The notes below the pieces were generated by a model. It was not told where the DNA came from, ran no database searches, and saw only the letters and a program-made list of their open reading frames with translations. Source: Bacteroidales bacterium (GTDB lineage Bacteria; Bacteroidota; Bacteroidia; Bacteroidales; UBA932). Taken from it: 55,498 nucleotides of DNA. Both the position numbers and the translations under genes were made by a program. The DNA is taken from assembly GCA_017620335.1 (NCBI GenBank), contig JAFZQO010000043.1, forward strand, positions 77,653-133,150, written 5' to 3'. Each line of letters starts with the position of its first letter. The first letter of the stretch is position 1. Below are positions 34,175 through 43,205 of the stretch, piece by piece.

Positions 34175-35917
34175 CTACCAGCCGGGGTTCTGCTGGAGCT
34201 CGGGATTGTTGGCTATCTCCGTCGAAGGGAACGGGAAATACTCGCTCTTGTTCGGCTGGAAGGAGTACTTCACGCCGGTATAGGCCTGGACGTCGAAATA
34301 GCGCAGGTTGTACACCTGGTCGAAGTTGGAGCCGGTGGCGTTGAGGTCGGCGCCGGTCTTGCCCTCCTTGTATCCGAAGAACACGGGCAGGGTCGTATAG
34401 TGGTCGCTCAACTCCGTCGCTGCGTCGCCCCAGCGGACGAGGTCGAAGAAACGCACCATCTCGCCCCACATCTCGAACCATTTCTCCTTCTTGAGGTTGG
34501 CCATGTTGAGGGTGGAGTAGGTCGGGGCGCCGGCGCGCTCGGCGATGGCGTTGAGCGCGTCAAGTCCCTTGCCGCTCGTCTCGCCCAGCTGGGCGCAGGC
34601 TTCGGCGTAGAGGAGAAGGACCTCCGCATAGCGGAAGTAACGGCGGTTGACCTTGGAATAGTTGTAGCCCTGATTGTACATGTCCTCAGGAAGCACGGTC
34701 AGCTTGCGCTGCCAGAAGCCGGCGGTCTCCGCGCAATAGTCGACGTTGTAGCCGAAGGGACAGTTCTTGTCGGGCTTGTCCATGCTCGTCGAGGCGAGAT
34801 AGGCCTGGCGGCTGGGATCCAGCAGCGAACTGAACTCGACCAGGCCCATGTCCAGGAGGTCCTCATACGAGTAGATCCAGGCCTTGAAGCGGTTGGAATA
34901 CATGCCTTCGTTGGCGATGATGGCGCGCAGGAACTTGTCCGTAGGGGTGTAGTGGTTCCATCCGGTCTTGTACTGCTTGAGATAGGACCCGTCGGCGATC
35001 CTGAACTTGTCCACGCGCACAGGCGTGTACGCAGCCCAGTTGTCAGACGTGCTGACGGTCTTGTAATTGTCGTCGGTCATGACGGAATTGGTCTCGAAGA
35101 TGGACTCGCAGTTGTGGTTGCCCTTGGAGGTGAAGAACAGGTCTGCAAGCTGGTCTCCGGGGATGAGCGCGTATTTCCCGGAGTTAATCACCTGTTCGAG
35201 GCTGGTCTTGGCACCGGAATAGTCGCCGGAATAGACCTGGGCCTTGCCCTTGAGGGAGAGGGCGAACTCCTTGGTGGCGCGGACGGTGTCCTTGTCGTTC
35301 ACGCTGGTCTTGGAGCTGAGGGCTCCGGAATTGATGGCTTCGTCCAGGGTCTCGATGATCCATTTCCAGACTTCCGCGTTCTCCGCGTTGGGCTGGCGGA
35401 ACTCGTCGTTCGTCTTGAGGACATGGTCCACGATGGGCGGACGGCCGAACAGGTTCACGATGTATATGTAAGCCCAGGAGCGGATCACCTTGGCTTCGGC
35501 CACTGCATTCTTCATTATGGTGGAAGTACCGTCAGAGAAATGGTCGATGACGAGATTGCAGCGATAGACGATCGCAAACAGGTCATTATAGACTCGGCTG
35601 AGGTAGCTCACCGTCGGGTCGAATGTATAGAACATGTAGGAGTGCAGCTGGTCGACAGCGTATCCGGCATCGCAGACATAGACTTCATCGGCCATCTCCG
35701 ACAGGAAGGAGTACATGTAAGTGTACATTCTCCTTTCGGGCGAATGGAGAATGCCTGAATAGACGCCTGCAAGCGCTTCGAGGCAGTCGTCGTCCGTCTG
35801 ATAGAAATCCTCCTCGCTCAGGACGCCCTGCTGCGGGATGTCCAGGCGTGACTGGTCGCAGGAAGTGAATGCCAGGGCGACCAAAACGGCAATGATGGGT
35901 ATGATATACTTTTTCAT
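34175..35917 (-). CDS. SusD/RagB-family surface lipoprotein (copy 2)
   Basis: The 580-residue product has a lipoprotein signal ('ALAFTSC', Cys20). It is strongly similar along its whole length to the SusD at 25002: shared 'DQSRLDIPQ', 'HYTPTDKFLRAIIANEG', 'RYAEVLLLYAEACAQLGE' and 'EIANNPELQQNPGW'. It pairs with the SusC encoded 15 nt upstream. Differences are concentrated in the middle third, where substrate contact would be expected, so the two pairs may take different but related ligands. No regulator or enzyme gene is attached to this copy. Confidence 0.95.
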   Translation of the reverse strand: MKKYIIPIIAVLVALAFTSCDQSRLDIPQQGVLSEEDFYQTDDDCLEALAGVYSGILHSPERRMYTYMYSFLSEMADEVYVCDAGYAVDQLHSYMFYTFDPTVSYLSRVYNDLFAIVYRCNLVIDHFSDGTSTIMKNAVAEAKVIRSWAYIYIVNLFGRPPIVDHVLKTNDEFRQPNAENAEVWKWIIETLDEAINSGALSSKTSVNDKDTVRATKEFALSLKGKAQVYSGDYSGAKTSLEQVINSGKYALIPGDQLADLFFTSKGNHNCESIFETNSVMTDDNYKTVSTSDNWAAYTPVRVDKFRIADGSYLKQYKTGWNHYTPTDKFLRAIIANEGMYSNRFKAWIYSYEDLLDMGLVEFSSLLDPSRQAYLASTSMDKPDKNCPFGYNVDYCAETAGFWQRKLTVLPEDMYNQGYNYSKVNRRYFRYAEVLLLYAEACAQLGETSGKGLDALNAIAERAGAPTYSTLNMANLKKEKWFEMWGEMVRFFDLVRWGDAATELSDHYTTLPVFFGYKEGKTGADLNATGSNFDQVYNLRYFDVQAYTGVKYSFQPNKSEYFPFPSTEIANNPELQQNPGW

Positions 35918-35932
35918 AATCTCGGGTCAGTT

Positions 35933-38900
35933 TTAGAATGAAACGTTGAGACCGAACATGATCCTCTTGGAGGTCGGGTAGGTACCGCGGTCGATACCGC
36001 GGCCCTTGCCGGCATCGTCTCCGGCTACGACCGGGTCGAATCCGATATACTTCGTGAAGGTGAAATAATCGTCAAGGGAAGTATAGATGCGGACTTCATC
36101 AAGCTTGACGTGCTTGAGCAGGCTCTTCGGGAGCGTATATCCCAGCTGGATCTGGTTGATACGGAAATATGAGCCGTCGAACAGGACCGCATCCGACTGC
36201 AGCAACGCGGTCGTGTTGATATACTTGTAGGCAGGGTAGAGGGACTTGTCGCCGGGATTCTTCCATGCATTGTCGTAGAAGTACACGGGGAAGTTACGGC
36301 CGACGAAGTCCTGGCGCATGCCTGCGAACCAGATCTTGTTGCCCTGGGAGCCGCTGCCGAACACGGTAAGGTCGAAGCCCTTCCACTCGGCGTTGAGCGT
36401 GATGCCGTAGGTGAAGTCGGGCTGCGCGGAACCGAGATACATCATGTCGTCGTTGTTCAGCTTGCCGTCATTGTTCACGTCGGTGTAGTTCGGCTCTCCA
36501 GTCTGCTCGTTGACGCCTTCATAATCGAGTCCGAAGAAGCCCCAGATAGGGTAGCCCTCCATGAACCTGGTGGCGAAGTGGATGTTGCTGACCTTGGTGC
36601 CTTCGATGAAGGTGAGAGTGGGATCGAGGAAGGTGACCAGGTTGGTGTTGTGCGAGATGTTCCCGCTGATGCCGTAGCTGAAGTCACCGATGGTATCCTT
36701 CCAGCTGAGTTCGAACTCGAAACCCTTGTTGCGGACGGATCCGGAATTCATGTAGACCTCTTTCTGGCCCGTGATGAACGAGGGCGTCACTGGAACGATC
36801 AGGCCGTCAGTATCCTTGAGATACCAGTCCAGGGTCGTGGAGAGGCGGTCCCTGAGGAAGCGCGCCTCGACACCGGCGTCGAACTGCTTGGACTTCTCCC
36901 ACGAGAGGCCTTCGTTCGCGAGCTTGCCGGGATAGGAAGCGTTCGTGATCGCCGTGCCGCTGGTCAGCTGGTAGTTGCTGGCACCCTTGGTGATGGTGGT
37001 GGCATACTGATAGTCGGAAAGGACGCTGATGTTTCCGTTGATACCCCAGCTTGCGCGGAATTTCAGGAACGAGAGGGTGCTCTTGTCGACGCTCTTCATC
37101 CAGGGTTCATTGGTGACCGTCCATCCGGCGGAAACCGACGGGAAGTAGCCCCAGCGGTTGGTCTTGGAGAGCTTCGAGGTGTCGAAAGCGTCGGCGCGGA
37201 AGGAAGCCTGCAGGAAGTAGCGGTTGTCGTAGCTGTATCCCAGGCGGCCGAAGTATGAGAGGGAGGCCGACTTTGTGCGGGTGCCGCTTATGGTGTCAAT
37301 GGCATCGTCTGAGGAGAAATCAAGGTACCAGAAGTTCGGGGCGTATCCCTTCAGGGTGTCGGTAGTACCGTAGACATAGACGTTGTTGTTCTCGAGGTAG
37401 GACATACCGGCCATCACATCGAACTTATGCTTCTGGGCCAGGGTGACAGTATAGTTGATGTAGTTGTCCCACTGGTAGCCCAGGCCGTAACTGACCCTGT
37501 CGCTAAGGTCATACGTGGTGCTTTGCATGAGGGCGTTGAGGAAGTAAGGGGCGACGTAGCGGCTGGTTTCCGCCGCACTAAGCGTATAGCCGAAACGTGA
37601 AGTGTAGGTGAATCCCTTGAACGGCGTCATGTTCGCGTAGAGGGTGCCGTTGAAGTTGATGTTTTCCTTCCTGCCGTCGCGGTACATGTAGATGCTGGCA
37701 AGCGGGTTGGCCGTACGCTCATTGAACATGGAGGTCGTGATGTACTGGCCGTTGGGGGCGGTAAGGACCTCGAAGCCGTTGTCGAGCATAACCTGCATGT
37801 ATTTCGGTACGGTACCCCCTTCGCCGCCGCAGAGCGGGGGAGTGAGCGGGTCCAGGGTAAGGACGGCGGACATGATCGAAAGGTCGCTGCCGCCCATGGA
37901 ACCGAGGTTGTAGGAGGACCTCCTTATCTGGAACGTGTTGGTCGTTCCGACTTTGAGCCAGTCGTTGATCTTGTAGTCGGCATTCAGCTGGAAGTTAGTG
38001 CGCTTGAAGGTGTCACGGTCTCCGTAGACCATGCCGTCGTTGTCGAGGAACGAGATGGAGCTGTAGTAGGAAGCGCGGTCGTTGGCCCCCTGCACACCCA
38101 CGGTGTGACGCTGGGCGACGCCGCCCGGGAACATGAAGTCGAACCAGTCGGTGTCGACCTTGCCGTCCCAGTACTCGTCGACGGTGGACTGGGCGAGGGA
38201 TCCGGCGCCTTCCATGAATTCAATGTACTCCCTGGCATTCAGCGTCTGGGGATGGATGCCGAGCTTCTCGATCGTATAGCTGCCGTTGTAGAACGTCTTT
38301 CCCTTTCCCTTCTCACCCGTCTTGGTGGTGATGACTATGACTCCGTTACCGGCCTGGGCGCCGTAGATGGCGGCCGAGGCGGCGTCCTTGAGTATTTCGA
38401 TGCTCTTGACGTTCTGAGGGTCGACCGAGCTCAGGCTGGAGACCTGAAGGCCGTCGACGATGTAGAGCGGATCGCTGGCGTCGTTGGAATTGGAAGAGAT
38501 ACCGCGGATGCGGATGGAGCCGATGGCGCCGGGGTCTCCGGATGAGGAGATGACCTGGACGCCGGAGGTCTTGCCGGAGAATGCGGCGGCGACGTTGTCG
38601 ACCGAACGGTTCTTGAGGACGTCCGCGCCTACGGAAGCGATGGCGCCGGTCACGTCGCTTTTGCGCTGCACGCCGTAACCGATGACGACGGTCTCCTCAA
38701 TCATCTCCGTGTCTTCCTCCATGAGGATGCTGAACCTTGTCTGATTGCCGATGGCAATCTCCTGTTCCTTGTAGCCGATGGAGGACACCACGATGGTGGC
38801 TCCCGGCTTGACGGTGAGAGAGAACGAACCGTCGGTTCCGGTCACGGTTCCGTTGGTGGTCCCCTTTTCAAGTACGCTGGCTCCGATCATAGGGCCGACG

Positions 38901-38992
38901 TTGTCGCTTACAGTACCACTGATCCTGACCTGTGCCATGAGCGGGAAACCCACTGACAGGAGCAGGAGCAAAGCAAATAGTTTACTTTTCAT
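35933..38992 (-). CDS. SusC/RagA-family TonB-dependent transporter (copy 2)
   Basis: The 1019-residue product has a signal peptide (1-20), a carboxypeptidase-like domain, the signature 'EETVVIGYGVQRKSDVTGAI', a plug and a barrel ending 'MFGLNVSF'. The first 225 residues are almost identical to the SusC at 21942. The barrel diverges more, with a longer loop around 'PPLCGGEGGTVPKYMQ'. It is read away from the DUF2130 gene and followed by its susD. The pair is most simply a duplication of the first pair or the reverse. Confidence 0.95.
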   Translation of the reverse strand: MKSKLFALLLLLSVGFPLMAQVRISGTVSDNVGPMIGASVLEKGTTNGTVTGTDGSFSLTVKPGATIVVSSIGYKEQEIAIGNQTRFSILMEEDTEMIEETVVIGYGVQRKSDVTGAIASVGADVLKNRSVDNVAAAFSGKTSGVQVISSSGDPGAIGSIRIRGISSNSNDASDPLYIVDGLQVSSLSSVDPQNVKSIEILKDAASAAIYGAQAGNGVIVITTKTGEKGKGKTFYNGSYTIEKLGIHPQTLNAREYIEFMEGAGSLAQSTVDEYWDGKVDTDWFDFMFPGGVAQRHTVGVQGANDRASYYSSISFLDNDGMVYGDRDTFKRTNFQLNADYKINDWLKVGTTNTFQIRRSSYNLGSMGGSDLSIMSAVLTLDPLTPPLCGGEGGTVPKYMQVMLDNGFEVLTAPNGQYITTSMFNERTANPLASIYMYRDGRKENINFNGTLYANMTPFKGFTYTSRFGYTLSAAETSRYVAPYFLNALMQSTTYDLSDRVSYGLGYQWDNYINYTVTLAQKHKFDVMAGMSYLENNNVYVYGTTDTLKGYAPNFWYLDFSSDDAIDTISGTRTKSASLSYFGRLGYSYDNRYFLQASFRADAFDTSKLSKTNRWGYFPSVSAGWTVTNEPWMKSVDKSTLSFLKFRASWGINGNISVLSDYQYATTITKGASNYQLTSGTAITNASYPGKLANEGLSWEKSKQFDAGVEARFLRDRLSTTLDWYLKDTDGLIVPVTPSFITGQKEVYMNSGSVRNKGFEFELSWKDTIGDFSYGISGNISHNTNLVTFLDPTLTFIEGTKVSNIHFATRFMEGYPIWGFFGLDYEGVNEQTGEPNYTDVNNDGKLNNDDMMYLGSAQPDFTYGITLNAEWKGFDLTVFGSGSQGNKIWFAGMRQDFVGRNFPVYFYDNAWKNPGDKSLYPAYKYINTTALLQSDAVLFDGSYFRINQIQLGYTLPKSLLKHVKLDEVRIYTSLDDYFTFTKYIGFDPVVAGDDAGKGRGIDRGTYPTSKRIMFGLNVSF

Positions 38993-39185
38993 ACTGTTGG
39001 ATTTTGATTAATAGATTTAGTTGATATGGTAGGAAAATGGTGTCAAAGAACGGGTTCGGCATTTCTGCCATAAGCGGTTATTCCTCATAAAGTTAAGATT
39101 CTTTCAAGAAAAAAACAAATTTTTGTCAGTTTTGTAACATTTATAGCCATATACTTATGATGGGAGGGGGAAAGAAAAAAACTGT

Positions 39186-39193
39186 TAACTTTG
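39186..39193 (+). promoter_or_regulatory. -7 element of the DUF2130 gene
   Basis: TAACTTTG, 25 nt before the ATG, in an AT-rich gap between divergent genes. No -33 TTTG is seen. Confidence 0.5.
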
Positions 39194-39218
39194 CAGTAAG
39201 AGGAAACAGATCATCGTT

Positions 39219-40403
39219 ATGAGAGAGTTGAGATGTCCGAAGTGCGGAAGCGTGTTTTCCGTGGACGAGGCCGATTACGCCTCGATATTGAGCCAGGTCA
39301 AGGGCGCCGAGTTCGACGCCGAGGTTGCGCGGCGGCTCGAAGAGCTGAAGCGCCAGCATCAGGACGCCGTACGCATAGCCGTGCTGCAGGAGCAGCAGAA
39401 GCTGGGGGAGGCCATCCGTGAAAGGGAGACCGAGATCGCCCGGCTGAAAGCTGACGCGCAGCTGGTCAAGTCGGCGGCGGAGCTGCGCGAACGCGGTCTG
39501 AAGACCGAGTTCGCCGCGCAGCTGCAGGTCGCGAAGTCCGAGGCAGCCGTCCGCGAGAACAGTATCAAGGAGTCTTACGAGGGCAAGTTACGGGCGGCCG
39601 AGGAACAGGTCGCCTATTACAAGGACCTTAAGACTCGCCTGTCCACCAAGATGGTCGGCGAGACCCTTGAGGTGCATTGCAGCACCATTTTCAACGGCGA
39701 GATGCGCCCGATGTTCCCGAACGCCTATTTCGAGAAGGACAACGACGCCTCGGGCGGCTCCAAGGGCGATTTCATCTTCAGGGACTTCGTGGACGGATTC
39801 GAGTACATATCCATCATGTTCGAGATGAAGAACGAGATGGACGAGACCGCGACGAAGCACAAGAACGAGGATTTCTTCAGGAAGCTCGACGCTGACCGCA
39901 ACGCCAAGGGCTGCGAGTACGCCGTGCTGGTGTCGCTGCTGGAGCCTGACAGTGAACTGTACAACGGAGGCATCGTGGACGTTTCGTACAGGTATCCGAA
40001 GATGTACGTGATAAGGCCGCAGTTCTTCAAGTCCATGATAACCCTGCTGGTGGGGGCTGCGCGCAAGACCGTAGACTACCAGCGGCAGCTGGCCGAGGCG
40101 CGCAGCCAGTCGGTGGACGTGACCAACTTCGAAAGCCAGCTCATGGCGTTCAAGGAGGCTTTCGGGCGCAATTACCGCCTGGCCAGCGACAGGTTCCGGA
40201 CTGCCATAGACGAGATAGACAAGTCCATTGCGCACCTGCAGAAGATCAAGGACGCGCTGATCGGTTCCGAGAACAATCTCAGGCTGGCCAATGACAAGGC
40301 CGATTCCCTGTCCATCAAGAGGCTGACCCGTGGCAATCCCACGATGAAGGCCAAGTTCGACGAGGCCCGGAGCAAGGCCGGGGACACCATTTCGGAAGGA
40401 TAG
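39219..40403 (+). CDS. DUF2130 domain protein
   Basis: The 394-residue product opens with a zinc-ribbon-like '[11 protein letters not shown]' (residues 4-14, one CxxC). A long coiled coil (about 30-140) and a C-terminal DUF2130 domain follow: '[16 protein letters not shown]', '[11 protein letters not shown]' and '[11 protein letters not shown]'. The Asp/Glu-x-Lys pattern in 'FEMKNE' agrees with the proposed nuclease-like fold of the family. The cellular role is not established. It is 3 nt before the M15 peptidase gene. Confidence 0.85.
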   Translation: MRELRCPKCGSVFSVDEADYASILSQVKGAEFDAEVARRLEELKRQHQDAVRIAVLQEQQKLGEAIRERETEIARLKADAQLVKSAAELRERGLKTEFAAQLQVAKSEAAVRENSIKESYEGKLRAAEEQVAYYKDLKTRLSTKMVGETLEVHCSTIFNGEMRPMFPNAYFEKDNDASGGSKGDFIFRDFVDGFEYISIMFEMKNEMDETATKHKNEDFFRKLDADRNAKGCEYAVLVSLLEPDSELYNGGIVDVSYRYPKMYVIRPQFFKSMITLLVGAARKTVDYQRQLAEARSQSVDVTNFESQLMAFKEAFGRNYRLASDRFRTAIDEIDKSIAHLQKIKDALIGSENNLRLANDKADSLSIKRLTRGNPTMKAKFDEARSKAGDTISEG

Positions 40404-40406
40404 CAG

Positions 40407-41162
40407 ATGAAGGGCGGGTTACTGTTGCTGTCATTGCTGGCGCTGGCCGCCTGCCGCGGCCCGCGTCAGGCCTCTATGGGGAGTGATTCCGGTGCGGGAA
40501 CGGATTCCTTCGATATACCCGGAATGACAGAGGCTTCGCCCGGCGACTCTGTTTCAGAAGCGTTGCTGTCCGTCTGCGATACCGCCGCATTCTTCACCGC
40601 CGTCCCCGTCGACAGCGCGATATTCGCCCGGATGTCCGGCCGCTCCTACAAGGAGGGCTGTCCCGTCGCGGTTGAGGACCTCCGCTATCTCCGCGTGCTG
40701 CACAAGGATATCGGCGGCCGGACGCTCGTCGGCGAAATGGTCTGTAACAAATCCATCGCGGACGACCTCCTCGAGATATTCCGCGCCCTGTACGACGCCG
40801 GCTATCCCATCGAGCGCATGCGGCTTATCGACGACTACGACGCCGACGACCAGGCCTCCATGGAGGCCAACAACAGTTCCTGCTTCAATTTCCGTAGGAA
40901 GTCCGGCATGAGCGCAGTCTCAAAGCACGCTTACGGCGAGGCCGTCGACATCAACCCACTGTATAATCCTTACTACCGCGTCACGGCTGCGGGCGCGCAC
41001 ATCGTCGAGCCCGCAGCCGCCGCGCCCTACATCGACCGCTCAGCCGATTTCCCTTACAAGATCGAGCGTGGAGACCTCTGCCACCGCCTCTTCCTCGAGC
41101 ACGGATTCCACTGGGGCGGCTCCTGGACCCGCTCCAAAGACTACCAGCACTTCGAGCGATAG
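40407..41162 (+). CDS. M15-family D-Ala-D-Ala carboxypeptidase-like lipoprotein
   Basis: The 251-residue product has a lipoprotein signal ('LALAAC', Cys16). The C-terminal half has the M15 zinc-site layout 'SKHAYGEAVDIN' (His174, Asp181) and a distal 'DYQHFE' (His248), together with 'FRRKSGMSAVSKHA'. Such enzymes trim peptidoglycan peptides or fold as VanY-like peptidases. The gene follows DUF2130 after 3 nt; a functional link is not evident. It is likely periplasmic and membrane anchored. Confidence 0.85.
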   Translation: MKGGLLLLSLLALAACRGPRQASMGSDSGAGTDSFDIPGMTEASPGDSVSEALLSVCDTAAFFTAVPVDSAIFARMSGRSYKEGCPVAVEDLRYLRVLHKDIGGRTLVGEMVCNKSIADDLLEIFRALYDAGYPIERMRLIDDYDADDQASMEANNSSCFNFRRKSGMSAVSKHAYGEAVDINPLYNPYYRVTAAGAHIVEPAAAAPYIDRSADFPYKIERGDLCHRLFLEHGFHWGGSWTRSKDYQHFER

Positions 41163-41271
41163 AACAGGTCCAAGGCAGTCAGTTTCCGCACCCTTCCCGA
41201 TATCCGGCAAGCGCGTTTTCGGCTACAGGCGGCCCTTGTTGCGCCTGTCGGCACATTGCAATCTCGCGTCG

Positions 41272-41327
41272 GGCGCACCTACCGCCCTCAGAGCCCTATT
41301 TCGTTCCCGTCGCCACATAGCCAAGTC
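41272..41327 (-). repeat. REP-like element, left copy (inverted)
   Basis: The reverse complement of this 56-bp segment matches 42514-42569 at about 47 of 56 positions by hand alignment, including GTGGCGACGGG and TGAGGGC..GTAGGTGCGCC. It flanks the Y1 transposase gene on the left. Confidence 0.75.
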
Positions 41328-41503
41328 CCCCAGACGCACTGACCACCTCCAGGGCCTCTCAGGGCATATCGCTGCACATAACGACAGGGGATTCATTACG
41401 GGAAGGCCTCGAGAAAAGAGCCCTTTTGATGAATACGAAAAAACCTTCTGCATAAGCCTGGACCTGCTGCAATAAGCATCTATTTTGTTTTTTCGGATTT
41501 AGG

Positions 41504-41535
41504 AATCGCCTCTGCATGGCCCTGCAGTGGCGATT
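41504..41535. other. 12-bp hairpin upstream of the Y1 transposase gene
   Basis: AATCGCC-T-CTGCA and TGCAG-T-GGCGATT form an inverted repeat with one T-T mismatch and a 6-nt loop, 67 nt before the ATG. The remainder of 41163-41601 holds no credible gene besides the left REP-like copy. Confidence 0.65.
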
Positions 41536-41601
41536 GTGGCCGTTATCCGTTTCCATTTTGCTTACACGGAAACAGTCCCGTACCTTGCATGAAAAAAAGA
41601 G

Positions 41602-42447
41602 ATGGACGAAGAGGTAAAAGGCATTTGGCACATCTATTCCGACGGGACAAGAGCGGATATCCCGTTCGATACTGTCGAGGACAAAGTTTACGTCTGGAAC
41701 AGCATAGCCATCAGCGCAGAGAGTGCGGGAGTGAGGGTGCTGGTGGCTACCGTGAACGACACTCATCTTCACGTACTGGTCCGAGGTGATAAAGATCGTG
41801 CACTTCGGTTCAAGGCCGCCCTGACCAGACGGCTTACAAAACGCTTCGACAGGATATACCTTGACCGGCAGCCGGTCAAATCCGACAGGGATGCCATGTC
41901 CAGATTCATGTATGTCTACCGGAACTGCCTCGATTTCTACAGGAAGATGCCGGGAGAATACCCATGGGGGTCGGGGTATATCTATTTTTCTGAGTTGAGG
42001 TCCCGTCCGGCGTGTACTCCTTTGAGGAACATATCCCTCAGAGAACAATACCGGTTATTCAAGACGAAGAAGAGGCTGCCGGAAGAATGGCTGGTGGATA
42101 AAGACGGACGCATCCTGCCGGAGAGTTTCATAGATTACGGGTTCGTCGAGCAAATGTTCAAAACCGTCCGGGCTTTCATCGCTTTCATGTATGTCCGGCG
42201 GGAAGACGAGACTGCATTGAAACAGGAAATACATCGCAACTATCTGGAATCCAGGAGCATCCAGGATTTGCGCAGGATTGGGAACGAGTACTGCGTCGAA
42301 GCCTGCGGCCGGACTCTCGTCAAAGTCAGTTTCAAGATACGCTTGGCGATCGCTTCAAAGATGATACGTAACGGCATCGCCGGCCGTACGCCAAGCCTGG
42401 CCAAGGCCCTTCTCCTCCGCCCCGACGATCTCAAACTGCTTGTCTGA
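41602..42447 (+). CDS. REP-associated-type Y1 (HUH) transposase
   Basis: The 281-residue product has the HUH motif H55-L-H57 in 'NDTHLHVLVRG'. A candidate catalytic tyrosine is Tyr104 or Tyr106 in 'RFMYVYRNCLDFYRK', in the spacing seen for Y1/RAYT proteins, followed by 'YPWGSGYIYFS'. The C-terminal part is basic and may bind DNA. Such enzymes nick single-stranded DNA at hairpins and are usually domesticated with REP elements. Here related 56-bp elements flank the gene: one inverted on the left, two on the right. It appears intact. Family assignment is by motif. Confidence 0.8.
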   Translation: MDEEVKGIWHIYSDGTRADIPFDTVEDKVYVWNSIAISAESAGVRVLVATVNDTHLHVLVRGDKDRALRFKAALTRRLTKRFDRIYLDRQPVKSDRDAMSRFMYVYRNCLDFYRKMPGEYPWGSGYIYFSELRSRPACTPLRNISLREQYRLFKTKKRLPEEWLVDKDGRILPESFIDYGFVEQMFKTVRAFIAFMYVRREDETALKQEIHRNYLESRSIQDLRRIGNEYCVEACGRTLVKVSFKIRLAIASKMIRNGIAGRTPSLAKALLLRPDDLKLLV

Positions 42448-42460
42448 TGCTGCTATTTCG

Positions 42461-42509
42461 GTGTAGCGACGGGCACGATATCGGCCTTTGGAGGCGGTCG
42501 GTGCTCTTG
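42461..42509 (+). repeat. REP-like element, right copy A (diverged)
   Basis: GTGTAGCGACGGGCACGAT, then a GGCC...GGC dyad and GGTGC, parallels copy B in the same orientation, with several mismatches and small gaps. Confidence 0.6.
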
Positions 42510-42513
42510 TGGG

Positions 42514-42569
42514 GACTTTGCAATGTGGCGACGGGCACGATTTCAGGCCCTGAGGGCTGTAGGTGCGCC
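42514..42569 (+). repeat. REP-like element, right copy B
   Basis: This carries GTGGCGACGGGCACGATTTC, then GGCCCTGAGGGCTGTAGGTGCGCC split around a GCCCT/AGGGC dyad. It is the inverted partner of 41272-41327 and the direct partner of copy A. Confidence 0.75.
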
Positions 42570-42606
42570 TGAGGGATACGGGAAAAATCCGAAAAAAGAT
42601 AATATT

Positions 42607-42627
42607 TCTACTAATAAAATTAGGAGA
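42607..42627. promoter_or_regulatory. Candidate operator of the second blaI/M56 operon
   Basis: TCTACTAAT and ATTAGGAGA form 9-bp arms with one mismatch and a 3-nt spacer, 15 nt before the -7 element. The placement is like that of the perfect dyad at 29610-29634. Confidence 0.6.
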
Positions 42628-42642
42628 TATGAAAATAATGCT

Positions 42643-42650
42643 TATATTTG
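42643..42650 (+). promoter_or_regulatory. -7 element of the second blaI/M56 operon
   Basis: TATATTTG, followed by a leader of about 130 nt. The leader (42660-42765) is almost all purine (GA-rich) and holds a 22-codon open frame (42703-42771) that I do not call a gene. Confidence 0.65.
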
Positions 42651-42786
42651 CAGTGAGACTATTGGGTGAGGCAGAGGAAGGGGGATGAAAGTACTAGGGA
42701 AGATGGGTGAGGAAGAAGGGGAAAAGAAAAGGAGATGGAGAGGGGGAAGGGGAGGTTCAGGTGAGAGCTAACACAAATATATATAT

Positions 42787-43164
42787 ATGAAATCGAGACT
42801 GACAGCGAAAGAGGAGGCCATCATGCAGATTATCTGGGATGGCGGAGATATGTTCATCAGGGACATAGTGGCGCGGATGCCGGAGCCGAGACCGAACTAC
42901 AATACAGTGGCGACGCAGGTCAAGTTCCTGGAGGAGAAGGGTTTCCTCGGGAGGAGGCCTATGGCAAACAGCTTCCAGTACACTCCGCTGGTCTCCGAGA
43001 AGGAGTACCGCGGGTCGACCATCGGCGAGGTGGTGGCCAGGTATTATGGCAATTCTTATAGCCAACTGGTGTCGCAGTTCGTCGAGGACGACAAGATGGC
43101 CCTCGATGAGCTCAAGGAACTGATCGCAGAGATCGAACGGAACAGTAACAAGAACGGAAAGTAA
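42787..43164 (+). CDS. BlaI/MecI-family repressor (copy 2)
   Basis: The 125-residue winged-helix repressor is close to copy 1: 'LTAKEEAIMQIIWDGGDM', 'MPEPRPNYNTVATQVKFLEEKGFLGRR' split by the turn, and 'VEDDKMALDELKELI' at the dimer end. It would repress its own operon through the dyad at 42607-42627. It is followed after 41 nt by the M56-TonB gene, with no overlap, unlike copy 1. Confidence 0.9.
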   Translation: MKSRLTAKEEAIMQIIWDGGDMFIRDIVARMPEPRPNYNTVATQVKFLEEKGFLGRRPMANSFQYTPLVSEKEYRGSTIGEVVARYYGNSYSQLVSQFVEDDKMALDELKELIAEIERNSNKNGK

Positions 43165-43205
43165 CGGGGTCGGATGAGGATGTTGGATAATCAAGTGATT
43201 GGGCA

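Noticed and set aside
41068-41475. A 135-codon frame after the M15 gene
   Set aside because: It begins inside the M15 gene in another frame and runs over a REP-like element. The composition is not protein-like.
42703-42771. A 22-codon frame in the purine-rich leader
   Set aside because: Composition alone explains the lack of stop codons, and nothing suggests a functional peptide.
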